Shown one piece after another: positions 1-11,406 of a stretch of DNA of 64,000 nt (its first letter is position 1; every line of letters starts with the position of its first letter). The notes under the pieces were generated by a model. It searched no databases. It saw nothing but the letters and a program-made list of their open reading frames with translations, and was not told the origin of the DNA. Made by a program: the position numbers and the translations under genes. The stretch is from Billgrantia tianxiuensis (GTDB taxonomy: Bacteria > Pseudomonadota > Gammaproteobacteria > Pseudomonadales > Halomonadaceae): contig NZ_CP035042.1 in NCBI RefSeq assembly GCF_009834345.1, positions 1 through 64,000 on the forward strand, in the 5' to 3' direction.

Positions 1-99
1 GTTTTCCACAGGAGCGTTCGGCATTGCCTGGCATGTGGATAACCCGCCGGCCGAAGGATACAATGGCCGGTCATGCATCAACGGGTATGGTGAGGTCGA
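1..99. other. oriC: partial oriC / dnaA upstream region
   Basis: The window begins just upstream of dnaA. A perfect DnaA box in reverse orientation (TGTGGATAA) lies at 34-42. A near-match in forward orientation (TTTTCCACA, one mismatch from TTATCCACA) lies at 2-10. Replication origins of pseudomonad-type gammaproteobacteria lie between rpmH and dnaA, so this is probably the dnaA-proximal edge of oriC. Most of the origin, including any AT-rich unwinding element, would be outside the window. Confidence 0.6.
34..42 (-). other. DnaA box (perfect match)
   Basis: TGTGGATAA is the reverse complement of the consensus DnaA box TTATCCACA. It lies 58 bp upstream of the dnaA start, where it could serve origin firing or dnaA autoregulation. 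A weaker forward box is at 2-10. Confidence 0.65.
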
Positions 100-1572
100 G
101 TGTCTCTAGCTCTCTGGCAACAGTGTCTGGAATACCTGCAGGACGAGCTGAACGCCCAGCAGTTCAATACTTGGATTCGTCCGCTCCAAGCCGAGGAGGG
201 GGACGCCAACGAGCTGCGTCTGCTGGCGCCCAATCGCTTCGTTCGCGACTGGGTTGGCGACAAGTATGCCAAGCGTATCAACGAGCTGCTCAGGGATCTG
301 TCACCTGCCAAGCCGCCGCGTGTGGTGCTGACCGTGGGCAGCCGCCAGGCGGCGACAGTCAAGCCGCAGCCGCGCGACTTGGGGGCTCCTGTCTCGGCCA
401 ACCCCCACTCGCCCTTGGCGCCGGCGGTTCAGGTGCCACCGCGTGGCGATATCGGTGACGAGCGCGAAATTGACCAACTGCGCGAGGAGGGGGCCACGTC
501 ACGCCGCTCCGGCGCGGAACGTGAGGTGCAAGTCGAAGGCAGTTTGAAGCACAGCAGTGGCCTCAACCCCAGCTTCACCTTCGAAACCTTCGTCGAGGGC
601 AAGTCCAACCAGTTGGCTCGGGCCGCCTCGCGACAGGTTTCCGAGAACCCCGGCGGCGCCTATAACCCGCTCTTTCTCTATGGTGGCGTCGGCCTGGGCA
701 AGACTCACCTGATGCACGCCGTGGGCAACGCCCTGGCGGCTCGGCGCGAGAACGCTCGTGTCGTCTACCTGCATTCCGAGCGCTTCGTGGCGGACATGGT
801 CAAGGCGTTGCAGCTCAACGCCATCAACGACTTCAAGCGCTTCTACCGCAGTGTCGATGCGCTGCTGATCGACGACATCCAGTTCTTTGCCGGCAAGGAG
901 CGCTCCCAGGAGGAGTTCTTCCATACTTTCAATGCCCTGCTCGAGGGTGGCCAGCAGATGATCCTCACCTCGGACCGCTACCCCAAGGAGATCAGCGGTG
1001 TCGAGGAGCGTCTCAAGTCGCGCTTCGGCTGGGGGCTGACCGTGGCCATCGAACCGCCCGAACTGGAAACCCGGGTCGCCATCCTGATGAAGAAGGCGGA
1101 CCAGGCCAAGGTGGATCTGCCGCACGATGCCGCCTTCTTCATTGCCCAGAAGATCCGCTCCAACGTGCGCGAACTCGAAGGGGCGCTGAAGAAAGTCATC
1201 GCCGACTCCCACTTCATGGGCAAGCCGATCACCCAGGACTTCATCCGCGAGTCGCTGAAGGACCTGCTGGCGCTGCAGGACAAGCAGGTGGGCGTCGACA
1301 ATATCCAGCGCACCGTTGCTGAGTACTACAAGATCAAGCTGGCCGACCTGCTCTCCAAGCGGCGCTCGCGCTCGGTGGCACGGCCACGGCAGGTGGCCAT
1401 GGCACTGGCCAAGGAATTGACCAACCATAGCCTGCCGGAAATCGGCGATGCCTTCGGCGGGCGTGATCACACCACGGTGCTGCATGCCTGTCGCAAGGTT
1501 CAGGCGCTGCAAGAAGAAAGTGCCGATATCCGTGAGGATTACAAGAACCTGCTGCGACTGCTGACCAGCTGA
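100..1572 (+). CDS. dnaA: chromosomal replication initiator protein DnaA
   Basis: AAA+ ATPase that binds DnaA boxes, melts oriC and loads the DnaB helicase; it also regulates its own transcription. The 490-residue protein has the four expected domains. An N-terminal DnaB/DiaA-interaction domain spans about 1-85 (starts [15 protein letters not shown]). A variable acidic linker spans about 85-155. The AAA+ core has Walker [10 protein letters not shown] near residues 195-203 and Walker B LLIDD near 255-259. The C-terminal helix-turn-helix carries the DnaA signature [11 protein letters not shown] near 455-465. The start is GTG at 100, because the ATG at 87 is out of frame; a GGTGAGG-like ribosome site precedes it. 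It heads the dnaA-dnaN-recF-gyrB block. The length is typical, slightly longer than E. coli because of the linker. Confidence 0.98.
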   Translation: MSLALWQQCLEYLQDELNAQQFNTWIRPLQAEEGDANELRLLAPNRFVRDWVGDKYAKRINELLRDLSPAKPPRVVLTVGSRQAATVKPQPRDLGAPVSANPHSPLAPAVQVPPRGDIGDEREIDQLREEGATSRRSGAEREVQVEGSLKHSSGLNPSFTFETFVEGKSNQLARAASRQVSENPGGAYNPLFLYGGVGLGKTHLMHAVGNALAARRENARVVYLHSERFVADMVKALQLNAINDFKRFYRSVDALLIDDIQFFAGKERSQEEFFHTFNALLEGGQQMILTSDRYPKEISGVEERLKSRFGWGLTVAIEPPELETRVAILMKKADQAKVDLPHDAAFFIAQKIRSNVRELEGALKKVIADSHFMGKPITQDFIRESLKDLLALQDKQVGVDNIQRTVAEYYKIKLADLLSKRRSRSVARPRQVAMALAKELTNHSLPEIGDAFGGRDHTTVLHACRKVQALQEESADIREDYKNLLRLLTS

Positions 1573-1639
1573 CGCATGCTCACCGGGACGCCAGACCCAA
1601 CGCCCGACATCCATCTACAGGACGAGACGTGGAGCCGAC

Positions 1640-2743
1640 ATGAGATTTTCCATTACCCGAGAAGCGCTGCTCCGGCCGCTGGCACTGGTGGCTGGCGTGG
1701 TGGAGCGGCGCCAGACCCTGCCGGTGCTGTCCAACGTGCTGATCCAGGTCGATCAGGATCAGGTGGCCCTGACCGGCACCGACCTCGAAGTCGAACTGAT
1801 CGGTCGCACGGCCGCCTCTCAGGTCGAGGTGCCAGGTGCCGTCACCGTGCCTGCCCGCAAGCTGATGGACATCTGTAAATCGCTGCCCGACCAGGCCGAA
1901 CTTCAGTTCAGTTTGGAGGAAGGGCGTGCCGTGCTGCGTAGCGGTCGTTCCCGCTTCACTCTGTCGACCCTGCCGGTTGCCGAGTTCCCCAATATCGAGG
2001 ACAGCGCTGGCGATGTCGAACTCAGCCTGCCGCGTGGAACGCTCAAGCACCTGATCGACTCCACCTCCTTTGCCATGGCCCAGCAGGACGTGCGCTATTA
2101 CCTCAACGGTATGCTGCTCGAGCTGCGTTCCAACCTGGTGCGCACCGTTGCGACCGACGGCCATCGCCTCGCCGTCTGCTCGCGCCCTGCCGAGATCCAG
2201 GTCGAGCCGGCACGCAAGCTCATCGTGCCACGCAAGGGCGTGCTCGAGCTGGTGCGTCTGCTCGACGATAGCGACGAGCCGGTGACGCTGACGCTGAGTG
2301 CCAGCCACGTACGTGCCCATACCGGCGATTTCACCTTCACCTCGAAGCTGGTCGACGGAAAATTCCCCGACTACGAGCGCGTGGTGCCGCGTGGTGGCGA
2401 CAAGGTATTCATCGCTGATCGCACCGAGCTGCGCCAGGTGCTCTCACGGACCTCTATTCTCTCCAACGAGAAGTATCGTGGCGTTCGGCTGCACCTTCAG
2501 GAGGGTAACCTTCAGGTCATGGCCAACAACCCCGAGCAGGAAGAGGCCGAGGAGAACGTGGCGGTCGAGTATGGCGGGGAGGCCCTCGAGATAGGCTTTA
2601 ATGTCGGCTATCTCATTGATGTGCTTAATGTTATTGGCGAGGATCGGGTGCAGATGACGCTTGCCGATTCGAACAGCAGCGCCTTGATGGAAGAGCCCGG
2701 CGGGGGCGATGCCCTGTATGTCGTCATGCCCATGCGTCTCTGA
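1640..2743 (+). CDS. dnaN: DNA polymerase III beta sliding clamp
   Basis: Ring-shaped processivity clamp that tethers DNA polymerases to the template and serves as a docking platform for many replication and repair proteins. The 367-residue product starts MRFSITREALLRPL and ends in MPMRL, the conserved C-terminus next to the hydrophobic protein-binding pocket. The length equals that of typical beta clamps, with three repeated clamp folds of about 120 residues. It lies 67 bp after dnaA and is followed by recF, the usual origin arrangement. No separate promoter could be identified with confidence; in relatives it is transcribed partly from dnaA. Confidence 0.98.
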   Translation: MRFSITREALLRPLALVAGVVERRQTLPVLSNVLIQVDQDQVALTGTDLEVELIGRTAASQVEVPGAVTVPARKLMDICKSLPDQAELQFSLEEGRAVLRSGRSRFTLSTLPVAEFPNIEDSAGDVELSLPRGTLKHLIDSTSFAMAQQDVRYYLNGMLLELRSNLVRTVATDGHRLAVCSRPAEIQVEPARKLIVPRKGVLELVRLLDDSDEPVTLTLSASHVRAHTGDFTFTSKLVDGKFPDYERVVPRGGDKVFIADRTELRQVLSRTSILSNEKYRGVRLHLQEGNLQVMANNPEQEEAEENVAVEYGGEALEIGFNVGYLIDVLNVIGEDRVQMTLADSNSSALMEEPGGGDALYVVMPMRL

Positions 2744-2824
2744 AGTATCCGGGGACCTCATTTCTCACCGTGCCCGGCTGTCGTGCGATACAGTCGGGCT
2801 CGGTCGTACGTTGCATAGTGCTTC

Positions 2825-3949
2825 ATGCTGATCGATCGCCTCGCTTTTACCGGCCTGAGGAACCTCGAGGCGCTCGACCTGACGCCGAGCCCTGGCATCA
2901 ACCTGGTCGTGGGGCCCAACGGCAGCGGCAAGACCAGCCTCCTCGAGGGGCTACACATCCTCGGTATGGGACGCTCCTTCCGCACCCGGCAGCTGAAACA
3001 CGTCATTTCCCACGAGGCCCCGGAGATGACGCTTTTTGCCCGCTTGGCCGGGGAAACTCCCATGCCTATCGGCATACGTCGGTCACGCGAGGCGGCCGAG
3101 CTTGAGATGCGCATGGGTGGTGAACGAGTACCGCGCCTGGCGCAACTGATCGAGGCATTGCCGCTGCAACTGGTCAACCCCGATGCCTTTCGGCTGCTCG
3201 AGGGGACACCTGCCGGCCGGCGCGAATTTCTCGATTGGGGAGTGTTTCACGTGAAACACGGCTTCTACGATGCCTGGCGGCGCGCCAAACGTGCGCTGAA
3301 GCATCGGAATGCACTCCTCAGACATGATAGAATAGACGCCAATAGCATGGCCGCCTGGGAGCAGGAGCTGGCCCAATGGGGCGAGCGAATCGATGCCCTG
3401 CGGCTGGAATGGATGGCCCATTTCGTTCCCGTCTTCGAGGAAACGCTGAGCAGGTTGATTGAGCTGCCTGCGCTGAGCTTGCGTTACTCCCGAGGCTGGG
3501 ACAAGCAGCGTTCACTGCTCGACGTACTCGAGCAGGGGCGCATGACGGATCGCCAGATGGGATTTACCCAGAACGGTCCGCAGCGCGCCGACCTGCGAAT
3601 TCGGCTGGGTCGACGCCCTGCCATCGAGGTGCTTTCCCGGGGCCAGCAAAAGCTCGTGGTAAGCGCGCTCAAGCTAGCGCAAGGAAGACTGCTGGAACGG
3701 ATGACCGGCCGCAGCTGTCTTTATCTGGTCGATGACCTGCCGGCCGAACTCGACGCTAAGCATCGGCGTGTTTTTTGCCGGCTGCTGGAATCGATGCGTT
3801 GCCAGGCTTTCATCACAAGTGTCGAACACGATGCCCTGGTGGGCCCCTGGGAGTCCCACATGCCAGTCGCGATGTTTCACGTGAAACAGTCGCCAGCTGG
3901 AACCGGGCAGCTAGTGCCCCAGGCACAGATAGATTTCATGACGGAGTAG
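2825..3949 (+). CDS. recF: DNA replication and repair protein RecF
   Basis: SMC/ABC-type ATPase of the RecFOR pathway; it loads RecA at single-strand gaps. The 374-residue product has Walker A GPNGSGKTS near residues 29-37, an ABC signature LSRGQQK near 268 and a Walker B YLVDDLPAELD near 298. Two perfect parS sites lie inside the frame at 3243-3258 and 3873-3888, encoding VFHVKH and MFHVKQ. The first falls in the segment after LDWG, which reads FHVEP in several relatives as I recall them. The second sits in a variable C-terminal stretch. It stops 3 bp before gyrB, implying translational coupling. Confidence 0.97.
   Translation: MLIDRLAFTGLRNLEALDLTPSPGINLVVGPNGSGKTSLLEGLHILGMGRSFRTRQLKHVISHEAPEMTLFARLAGETPMPIGIRRSREAAELEMRMGGERVPRLAQLIEALPLQLVNPDAFRLLEGTPAGRREFLDWGVFHVKHGFYDAWRRAKRALKHRNALLRHDRIDANSMAAWEQELAQWGERIDALRLEWMAHFVPVFEETLSRLIELPALSLRYSRGWDKQRSLLDVLEQGRMTDRQMGFTQNGPQRADLRIRLGRRPAIEVLSRGQQKLVVSALKLAQGRLLERMTGRSCLYLVDDLPAELDAKHRRVFCRLLESMRCQAFITSVEHDALVGPWESHMPVAMFHVKQSPAGTGQLVPQAQIDFMTE
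3243..3258. other. parS: parS site 1 (inside recF)
   Basis: TGTTTCACGTGAAACA is a perfect palindrome and an exact match to the conserved bacterial parS consensus (tGTTNCACGTGAAACa). It lies in recF and encodes VFHVKH. ParB binds such sites to nucleate the partition complex and load SMC/MukB-type condensin near the origin. Confidence 0.9.
3873..3888. other. parS: parS site 2 (inside recF)
   Basis: Second exact copy of TGTTTCACGTGAAACA, close to the 3' end of recF where it encodes MFHVKQ. It lies 630 bp from the first site. Confidence 0.9.
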
Positions 3950-6373
<2,424 letters not shown>

Positions 6374-6383
6374 GTCGCTGCGG

Positions 6384-6399
6384 TGTTTCACGTGAAACA
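6384..6399. other. parS: parS site 3 (between gyrB and its terminator)
   Basis: Exact TGTTTCACGTGAAACA 10 bp after the gyrB stop and 8 bp before the bidirectional terminator. Confidence 0.9.
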
Positions 6400-6406
6400 C
6401 CGCGTC

Positions 6407-6447
6407 AAAAGAAAGGGCCAGTTCAATTGAACTGGCCCTTTCTTTTT
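6407..6447. terminator. bidirectional intrinsic terminator gyrB/gmhB
   Basis: A 40-nt perfect palindrome (arms 6407-6426 and 6427-6446, centre CAATTG) carries A-runs on one side and T-runs on the other, so it can end transcription in both directions. The core stem is AAAGGGCCAGTTC pairing with GAACTGGCCCTTT. It sits between convergent gyrB (+) and gmhB (-). Confidence 0.9.
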
Positions 6448-6498
6448 GCTGCACGAGGTCTGCTGCGAAACAGCCAGCCCGGCCACGCAATCAATCGC

Positions 6499-7053
6499 TC
6501 AGCGACTCCCGAGCAACCAGTCGACGAAGCCGGCCAGGTCGTCGAAGATCAACGCACCCTCCAGGCCCACTCCCTTGGCTTCGGTCTTGTTCCCCTTGCC
6601 GGTTCTGACCAGTACCGGGCGGCAGCCCATGGGCTCGCCGGCCTGAAGGTCGCGCAGGCTATCGCCTACCATCCAGCTGCCCGCGAGGCTCTGCAGTCCC
6701 AAGGCGGCACGAATTTCCTCAAGCAAGCCTGGTAGAGGCTTGCGACATGAGCAGCCGTCATCGGGTCCATGCGGGCAGTAAGCAATATATGCAATCTTTC
6801 CTCCTGCATCGCCAACCAGTCTTTCGAGCTCGGCATGCATCGTTTCCAGCGTTGCTTCATCGTAGTAGCCGCGGGAAATGCCGGACTGGTTGGTGGCAAC
6901 GGCCACCGTCCAGCCGGCACGCGCCAGGCGTGCAATGGCTTCGATCGAGGAGGGGTAGGGGATCCACTCGTCCAGTGACTTGATGTAGGCGTCGGAGTCT
7001 CGATTGATGACGCCGTCCCTGTCGAGGATGACGAGCCTGGAGGCATCGGGCAT
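6499..7053 (-). CDS. gmhB: D-glycero-beta-D-manno-heptose-1,7-bisphosphate 7-phosphatase
   Basis: HAD-family phosphatase that removes the C7 phosphate of heptose bisphosphate during ADP-heptose synthesis for the LPS inner core. Counted from the ATG at 7053, the catalytic DRDGVIN motif is at residues 11-17. A zinc-binding Cys/His cluster (CPHGPDDGCSC) lies near 93-103 and the HAD motif GDSLRD near 130. An in-frame TTG four codons upstream (7065) is possible but less likely; neither start has a strong ribosome site. The length of 184 residues is normal. It belongs functionally with hldD and hldE further along. Confidence 0.93.
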   Translation of the reverse strand: MPDASRLVILDRDGVINRDSDAYIKSLDEWIPYPSSIEAIARLARAGWTVAVATNQSGISRGYYDEATLETMHAELERLVGDAGGKIAYIAYCPHGPDDGCSCRKPLPGLLEEIRAALGLQSLAGSWMVGDSLRDLQAGEPMGCRPVLVRTGKGNKTEAKGVGLEGALIFDDLAGFVDWLLGSR

Positions 7054-7095
7054 GTTGCGTACCAAAAGCTAAGGGGTTGGAGAAGAAGGAGGAAG

Positions 7096-7111
7096 TGTTT
7101 CACGTGAAACA
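7096..7111. other. parS: parS site 4 (upstream of gmhB)
   Basis: Exact TGTTTCACGTGAAACA in the glyS-gmhB intergenic region, 43 bp upstream of the gmhB start. Confidence 0.9.
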
Positions 7112-7181
7112 CGTCATGCCAAGTCATTGGCACAGTGCATCGGGAGCAGGACATCGGAAGCGCTGTCTTCTGGCGATGATG

Positions 7182-7197
7182 CGTTCCACGTGAAACG
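7182..7197. other. parS: parS site 5 (one-base variant)
   Basis: CGTTCCACGTGAAACG keeps the GTTNCACGTGAAAC core, with C at the degenerate position, but has C/G instead of T/A at the outer ends. It is 70 bp from site 4 and may be a weaker ParB site. Confidence 0.75.
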
Positions 7198-7210
7198 TCA
7201 TGAGTGGCAA

Positions 7211-7243
7211 TAAAAAACCGGCCGGGCAAATGCCTCGGCCGGT
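7211..7243 (-). terminator. intrinsic terminator of glyQS
   Basis: Read on the minus strand, an ACCGGCCG/CGGCCGGT stem (7217-7224 with 7236-7243) is followed by a run of six T. It begins 15 bp after the glyS stop. Confidence 0.85.
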
Positions 7244-7258
7244 GGGTACCCAAGCGCT

Positions 7259-9325
7259 TTACTGCTGCAGCAGGGCGATATCGGCAACTTCGAGGAACAG
7301 GCCTTGGAGCTGGGCCAGCAATGCCAGGCGGTTGCGACGAATGGCATCGTCGTCGGCCATGACCATGACATCATCGAAGAAGCCATCCACCGGAGCGCGC
7401 AGTCCTGCAAGAATGTCCAGCGCTTCGCGATAGCGTCCCTCGGCGAACAGTGGCATGACGCGCTCGCGGCTCGACGAGACGGCATCGAACAGGGTCCGCT
7501 CGGCGGCTTCCTGCAGCTGGCTGGCATCGATCTGGCTGCCGACCTCATCGGCCTGCTTGGCCAGGATGTTGGAGACCCGCTTGTTGGCGGCTGCCAGTGC
7601 AGCGGCTTCCTCGCGCTGAGTGAAGGCATGCACGGCTCGCAGACGGCGTGAGAAGTCCAGCGGCTTGGTTACCGGGCGGGCCCGCACCGCCAGGTAGACC
7701 TCGGCGGGGATGCCTTCGTCCTGTCCCCAGGCGCGGAAGCGATCAAGCATGTAGCTGAGCACTTCCTCGACCAGGTTCTCCGCATAGGGCAGCTCCTGAT
7801 GCTGCGCGGCGGCCAGTTCGAGCAGCTCGCGCAGGTCGAGGTCGAGCTCGCCCTTGATCATGATGTTGAGCACACCGATGGCGGCACGACGCAGGGCGAA
7901 CGGGTCCTTGGTGCCGCTGGGCCGCTGGCCGATACCGAAGATGCCCGTCAGGGTGTCCAGACGGTCGGCGAGCGCCAAGGCCTGACCGGTAGGGCTAACC
8001 GGGATCTCATCGGCAGCGAAGCGCGGCAGGTACTGCTCCTCAAGGGCCTGGGCCACTTCGGCGGGCTCGCCGTCATGGGTGGCGTAGTAACGTCCCATGA
8101 TGCCCTGCAGTTCGGGGAACTCGAGCACCATCTCGGTGACGAGATCGCACTTGGCGAGTTCGGCGGCACGGCGAGCCTTGGCCACATCGCCGCCGATACG
8201 TCCGGCAATAAAGGCGGCCACGGCGGCGCTGCGGTGCGCCTTGTCGGCCAGGGTGCCGAGCTGCTGTTGGAACACCACGTTGGCCAGGCCACCGATGCGC
8301 GCGGCCAACGGCTGCTTGCGGTCGGTATCGAAGAAAAAGGCAGCGTCGGCCAGGCGCGGACGAATGACTTTCTCGTTACCCTCGATGACCCGTTGGGGGT
8401 CCTGGCTGTCAATGTTCGAGATGGTAATGAACTGTGGCTTGAGCCGACCCTGCTCGTCGAGCAGGTGGAAGTACTTCTGGTTGGCCTTCATCGAGGAGAT
8501 GAGACACTCCGAAGGCACCTCGAGGAAGCGCTCATCGAAGCTGCCGGTGAGTGCCACCGGCCATTCGACCAGACCGCTCACCTCCGTGAGCAATGCCTCG
8601 TCGATGACGGCCTGGGCCTCCTGTACCTCCGCTTCGGCCAGCACTTGTTCGCGAATACGCTCACGGCGCAGCTCGCGGTCGGCCAAGACCCAGGCCTGCT
8701 CGAGAGCGCCGAGATAGTCGTCGGCGTGAGCCAGATCGAGGGGCTCGGGGGCGTGGAAACGATGGCCGCGAGTGGTGCGACCGGCCTTGAGTCCCAGTGC
8801 TTCGGCCTCGACCACCTCGCTGCCGTAGAGCATCACCAGCCAGTGCACCGGTCGCGAGAACTCGACTCGGGAGGCGCCCCAGCGCATGTTCTTGGGCACC
8901 GGTAGGGCAGAGATCGCCTTGCCGACAATGGCGGGGAGCAGCGCAGTGGTGGCTTCGCCACGCTGCTGCTCGCGATAGCCGAGCCAGGTGCCCTTGTCGG
9001 TTTCCAGGTGGATCAGGTCGGCCACTTCGACGCCACAAGAGCGGGCAAAGCCTTCGGCGGCCTTGGTCGGCTGGCCATCCTTGTAGGCGGCGGCGAGGGC
9101 CGGCCCGCGGCGCTCCACTTCGCGGTCCGGCTGCTTGTCGGCCAGCTCGGTGACCTGTACTGCCAGGCGGCGCGGGGTGGCATAGGCGCGGATGTCGCTG
9201 AAGGCAACTTCGGCATCGTCCAGGCCACGGCGAATGCCCTCGGCCAACGCGTCCGAGAGCGCGTCAATGGCGCTTGGCGGCAGTTCCTCGACGCCTAGTT
9301 CAATCAAGAAAGTGTTGGCGGCCAT
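7259..9325 (-). CDS. glyS: glycine--tRNA ligase beta subunit
   Basis: Beta subunit of the tetrameric (alpha2beta2) bacterial glycyl-tRNA synthetase; it binds and positions tRNA-Gly. The product of 688 residues starts [17 protein letters not shown], the diagnostic N-terminus, and the length matches E. coli GlyS (about 689). The C-terminal part has the HD-like and anticodon-binding regions usual for this subunit. It follows glyQ directly: the glyQ stop overlaps the glyS start at 9325, so the two are translationally coupled. A T-run hairpin ends the operon. Confidence 0.97.
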   Translation of the reverse strand: MAANTFLIELGVEELPPSAIDALSDALAEGIRRGLDDAEVAFSDIRAYATPRRLAVQVTELADKQPDREVERRGPALAAAYKDGQPTKAAEGFARSCGVEVADLIHLETDKGTWLGYREQQRGEATTALLPAIVGKAISALPVPKNMRWGASRVEFSRPVHWLVMLYGSEVVEAEALGLKAGRTTRGHRFHAPEPLDLAHADDYLGALEQAWVLADRELRRERIREQVLAEAEVQEAQAVIDEALLTEVSGLVEWPVALTGSFDERFLEVPSECLISSMKANQKYFHLLDEQGRLKPQFITISNIDSQDPQRVIEGNEKVIRPRLADAAFFFDTDRKQPLAARIGGLANVVFQQQLGTLADKAHRSAAVAAFIAGRIGGDVAKARRAAELAKCDLVTEMVLEFPELQGIMGRYYATHDGEPAEVAQALEEQYLPRFAADEIPVSPTGQALALADRLDTLTGIFGIGQRPSGTKDPFALRRAAIGVLNIMIKGELDLDLRELLELAAAQHQELPYAENLVEEVLSYMLDRFRAWGQDEGIPAEVYLAVRARPVTKPLDFSRRLRAVHAFTQREEAAALAAANKRVSNILAKQADEVGSQIDASQLQEAAERTLFDAVSSSRERVMPLFAEGRYREALDILAGLRAPVDGFFDDVMVMADDDAIRRNRLALLAQLQGLFLEVADIALLQQ

Positions 9326-10362
9326 TACGCATCTCCCTGTTCGGCGGTCTTGTCCTGGGCCAGCAGTTCCTGGCGCAGGGCTTCGGGGGCCAGCGGGAAG
9401 CCGGCTGCCTTGCGTGAGGCGTAGTAGGCATGGGCCACGTCACGGGCCATGGTGCGCACGCGCAGAATGAAGCGCTGACGTTCGGTCACCGAGATGGCGT
9501 GGCGCGCATCGAGCAGGTTGAAGGTGTGTGACGCCTTGAGCACCTGCTCGTAAGCCGGCAGTGGCAGGCCGGCTTCGAGCAGCTTGGCGCACTCACGCTC
9601 CTGATGATCGAAGGCGTCGAACAGGGTGGGCACGTCGGCGTGCTCGAAGTTGTACGCTGACTGTTCACGCTCGTTCTGCAGATAGACGTCGCCGTAGGTG
9701 ACCTTGGTGCCGTCCGGGGCGGTGGTCCATACCAGGTCGTAAACGCTGTCGACGTTCTGCAGGTACATGGCGATGCGTTCGAGACCGTAGGTGAGCTCGC
9801 CGGTGACCGGGTAACACTCCAGGCCGCCGGCCTGCTGGAAATAGGTGAACTGCGTCACCTCCATGCCGTTGAGCCACACCTCCCAGCCCAGGCCCCAGGC
9901 GCCCAGGGTCGGCGACTCCCAGTTGTCCTCGACGAAGCGAATGTCATGCACCAGCGGGTCGATGCCCAGCCGTACCAGCGAGCCGAGAAAGCGCTCCTGC
10001 AGGTCGGCCGGGGAGGGCTTCATGACGACCTGGAACTGATAGTAGTGCTGCAGACGGTTGGGGTTTTCGCCGTAGCGGCCATCGGTGGGGCGACGGGAGG
10101 GCTGCACGTAGGCGGCATTCCAGGTTTCCGGGCCGATGGAGCGCAGGAAAGTGGCTGGGTGAAAGGTGCCGGCCCCGACCTCCATGTCCAGAGGTTGGAG
10201 CACCACGCAGCCTTGTTCGGCCCAGTACTGTTGCAGGGCGAGTATCAGGCCCTGGAAAGTGGTCGCGTCTGGCGTCGACCCTGGAGCCGAGGTCGACGAA
10301 GGTGTCGAGAGCGTCTGCGACGGGTTTGACGAGGGAGTCATTGCGGAAGCACCGTTGGCCAT
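9325..10362 (-). CDS. glyQ: glycine--tRNA ligase alpha subunit
   Basis: Catalytic alpha subunit of tetrameric glycyl-tRNA synthetase. The conserved part begins [18 protein letters not shown] and continues with [19 protein letters not shown] and an [17 protein letters not shown] block. I place the start at the ATG at 10362 (MANGASAM...); a second ATG at 10341 is equally credible, while the upstream GTG at 10398 lies before a TATACT -10-like box and is unlikely. All starts leave a 20-35 residue Ser/Thr/Pro-rich extension before the conserved domain, which E. coli GlyQ lacks. It is divergent from hldD. Confidence 0.94.
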   Translation of the reverse strand: MANGASAMTPSSNPSQTLSTPSSTSAPGSTPDATTFQGLILALQQYWAEQGCVVLQPLDMEVGAGTFHPATFLRSIGPETWNAAYVQPSRRPTDGRYGENPNRLQHYYQFQVVMKPSPADLQERFLGSLVRLGIDPLVHDIRFVEDNWESPTLGAWGLGWEVWLNGMEVTQFTYFQQAGGLECYPVTGELTYGLERIAMYLQNVDSVYDLVWTTAPDGTKVTYGDVYLQNEREQSAYNFEHADVPTLFDAFDHQERECAKLLEAGLPLPAYEQVLKASHTFNLLDARHAISVTERQRFILRVRTMARDVAHAYYASRKAAGFPLAPEALRQELLAQDKTAEQGDA

Positions 10363-10407
10363 GAATTCACAGGGCGTCAAGTATACAATCACAGGCACAT
10401 CGGTTAT

Positions 10408-10426
10408 AGGCGCAACGGTTGCGCCT
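10408..10426. repeat. inverted repeat in the glyQ/hldD divergent promoter region
   Basis: AGGCGCAAC (10408-10416), one G, then GTTGCGCCT (10418-10426): a perfect 9-bp inverted repeat with a one-base spacer, 15 bp before the hldD start. The spacing suits a dimeric repressor site better than an RNA hairpin. No regulator is identified. Confidence 0.5.
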
Positions 10427-10440
10427 CAGCGAGGTTCACA

Positions 10441-11406
10441 ATGATCGTAGTGACAGGTGGCGCCGGCTTCATCGGCTCGAATCTGGTCAAGGCACTCAAC
10501 GAGCGCGGGCGGGATGACGTGCTGGTCGTCGATGACCTGCGCGACGGCACCAAGTTCGTCAACCTGGTGGACTGCACCCTGGGCGACTATCTCGACAAGG
10601 ACGACTTCCGTGCGCGAATCGAGGCAGCGCTGCGCGGCGAGCCTTCCCGCTTGCCGCCGATCGAAGCGATCTTCCACGAAGGTGCCTGCTCGGACACCAC
10701 CGAGTGGGACGGTCGCTTCATGCTCGACAACAACTTCGAGTACTCCAAGGTGCTGCTCCACTACTGCCAGCAGCAGGGCATTCCCTTCCTCTATGCTTCC
10801 TCGGCGGCAACCTACGGCGGCAGCCAGGTGTTCCGCGAGGAGCCTGAGTACGAAAAGCCGTTGAACGTTTACGGCTACTCCAAGCTGTTGTTCGACCAGC
10901 ACGTGCGTCAACACTGGGACGAGTTTTCCAGCCAGGTGGTGGGTTTCCGCTACTTCAACGTCTACGGCCCGCGCGAGCAGCACAAGGGCAAGATGTCGAG
11001 CGTCGCCTACCACAACCACACCCAGGTCAGGGCAGGCCAGGACCTCCGGCTGTTCGGTGCCTGGGACGGCTATGAGGCAGGCATGCAGAGTCGCGACTTC
11101 GTCTATGTGGGCGACGTGGTGGACGTCAACCTGTGGTTCCTCGACAACCCCGGCAAATCGGGCATCTTCAACCTCGGCTCCGGCCGGGCCGAGCCGTTCA
11201 AGGCCATCGGCGAGGCGGTCATCGATTTCTACGGCCGCGGTCGCATCGAGTACATCGACTTTCCCGAGGAGCTCAAGGGGCGCTACCAGAGTTATACCCG
11301 GGCGGACATCTCGCGCCTGCGCGAGGCGGGCTACGCGCGCGAGTTCCGCACCGTTGCCGAAGGCGTGAAGGCGTATCTCGAGTGGCTGAACGGGGCGCAG
11401 GGATGA
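10441..11406 (+). CDS. hldD: ADP-L-glycero-D-manno-heptose 6-epimerase
   Basis: NAD(P)-dependent short-chain (extended SDR) epimerase; last step of ADP-L-glycero-D-manno-heptose synthesis for the LPS inner core. The Rossmann motif [10 protein letters not shown] is at residues 5-14. The active site has a Ser/Thr in [10 protein letters not shown] near 120 and YxxxK (YGYSK) near 145. [12 protein letters not shown] is characteristic of HldD. The protein has 321 residues against about 310 in E. coli. It is the first gene of a rightward pair: its stop overlaps the waaF start (ATGA at 11403-11406). Confidence 0.97.
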   Translation: MIVVTGGAGFIGSNLVKALNERGRDDVLVVDDLRDGTKFVNLVDCTLGDYLDKDDFRARIEAALRGEPSRLPPIEAIFHEGACSDTTEWDGRFMLDNNFEYSKVLLHYCQQQGIPFLYASSAATYGGSQVFREEPEYEKPLNVYGYSKLLFDQHVRQHWDEFSSQVVGFRYFNVYGPREQHKGKMSSVAYHNHTQVRAGQDLRLFGAWDGYEAGMQSRDFVYVGDVVDVNLWFLDNPGKSGIFNLGSGRAEPFKAIGEAVIDFYGRGRIEYIDFPEELKGRYQSYTRADISRLREAGYAREFRTVAEGVKAYLEWLNGAQG

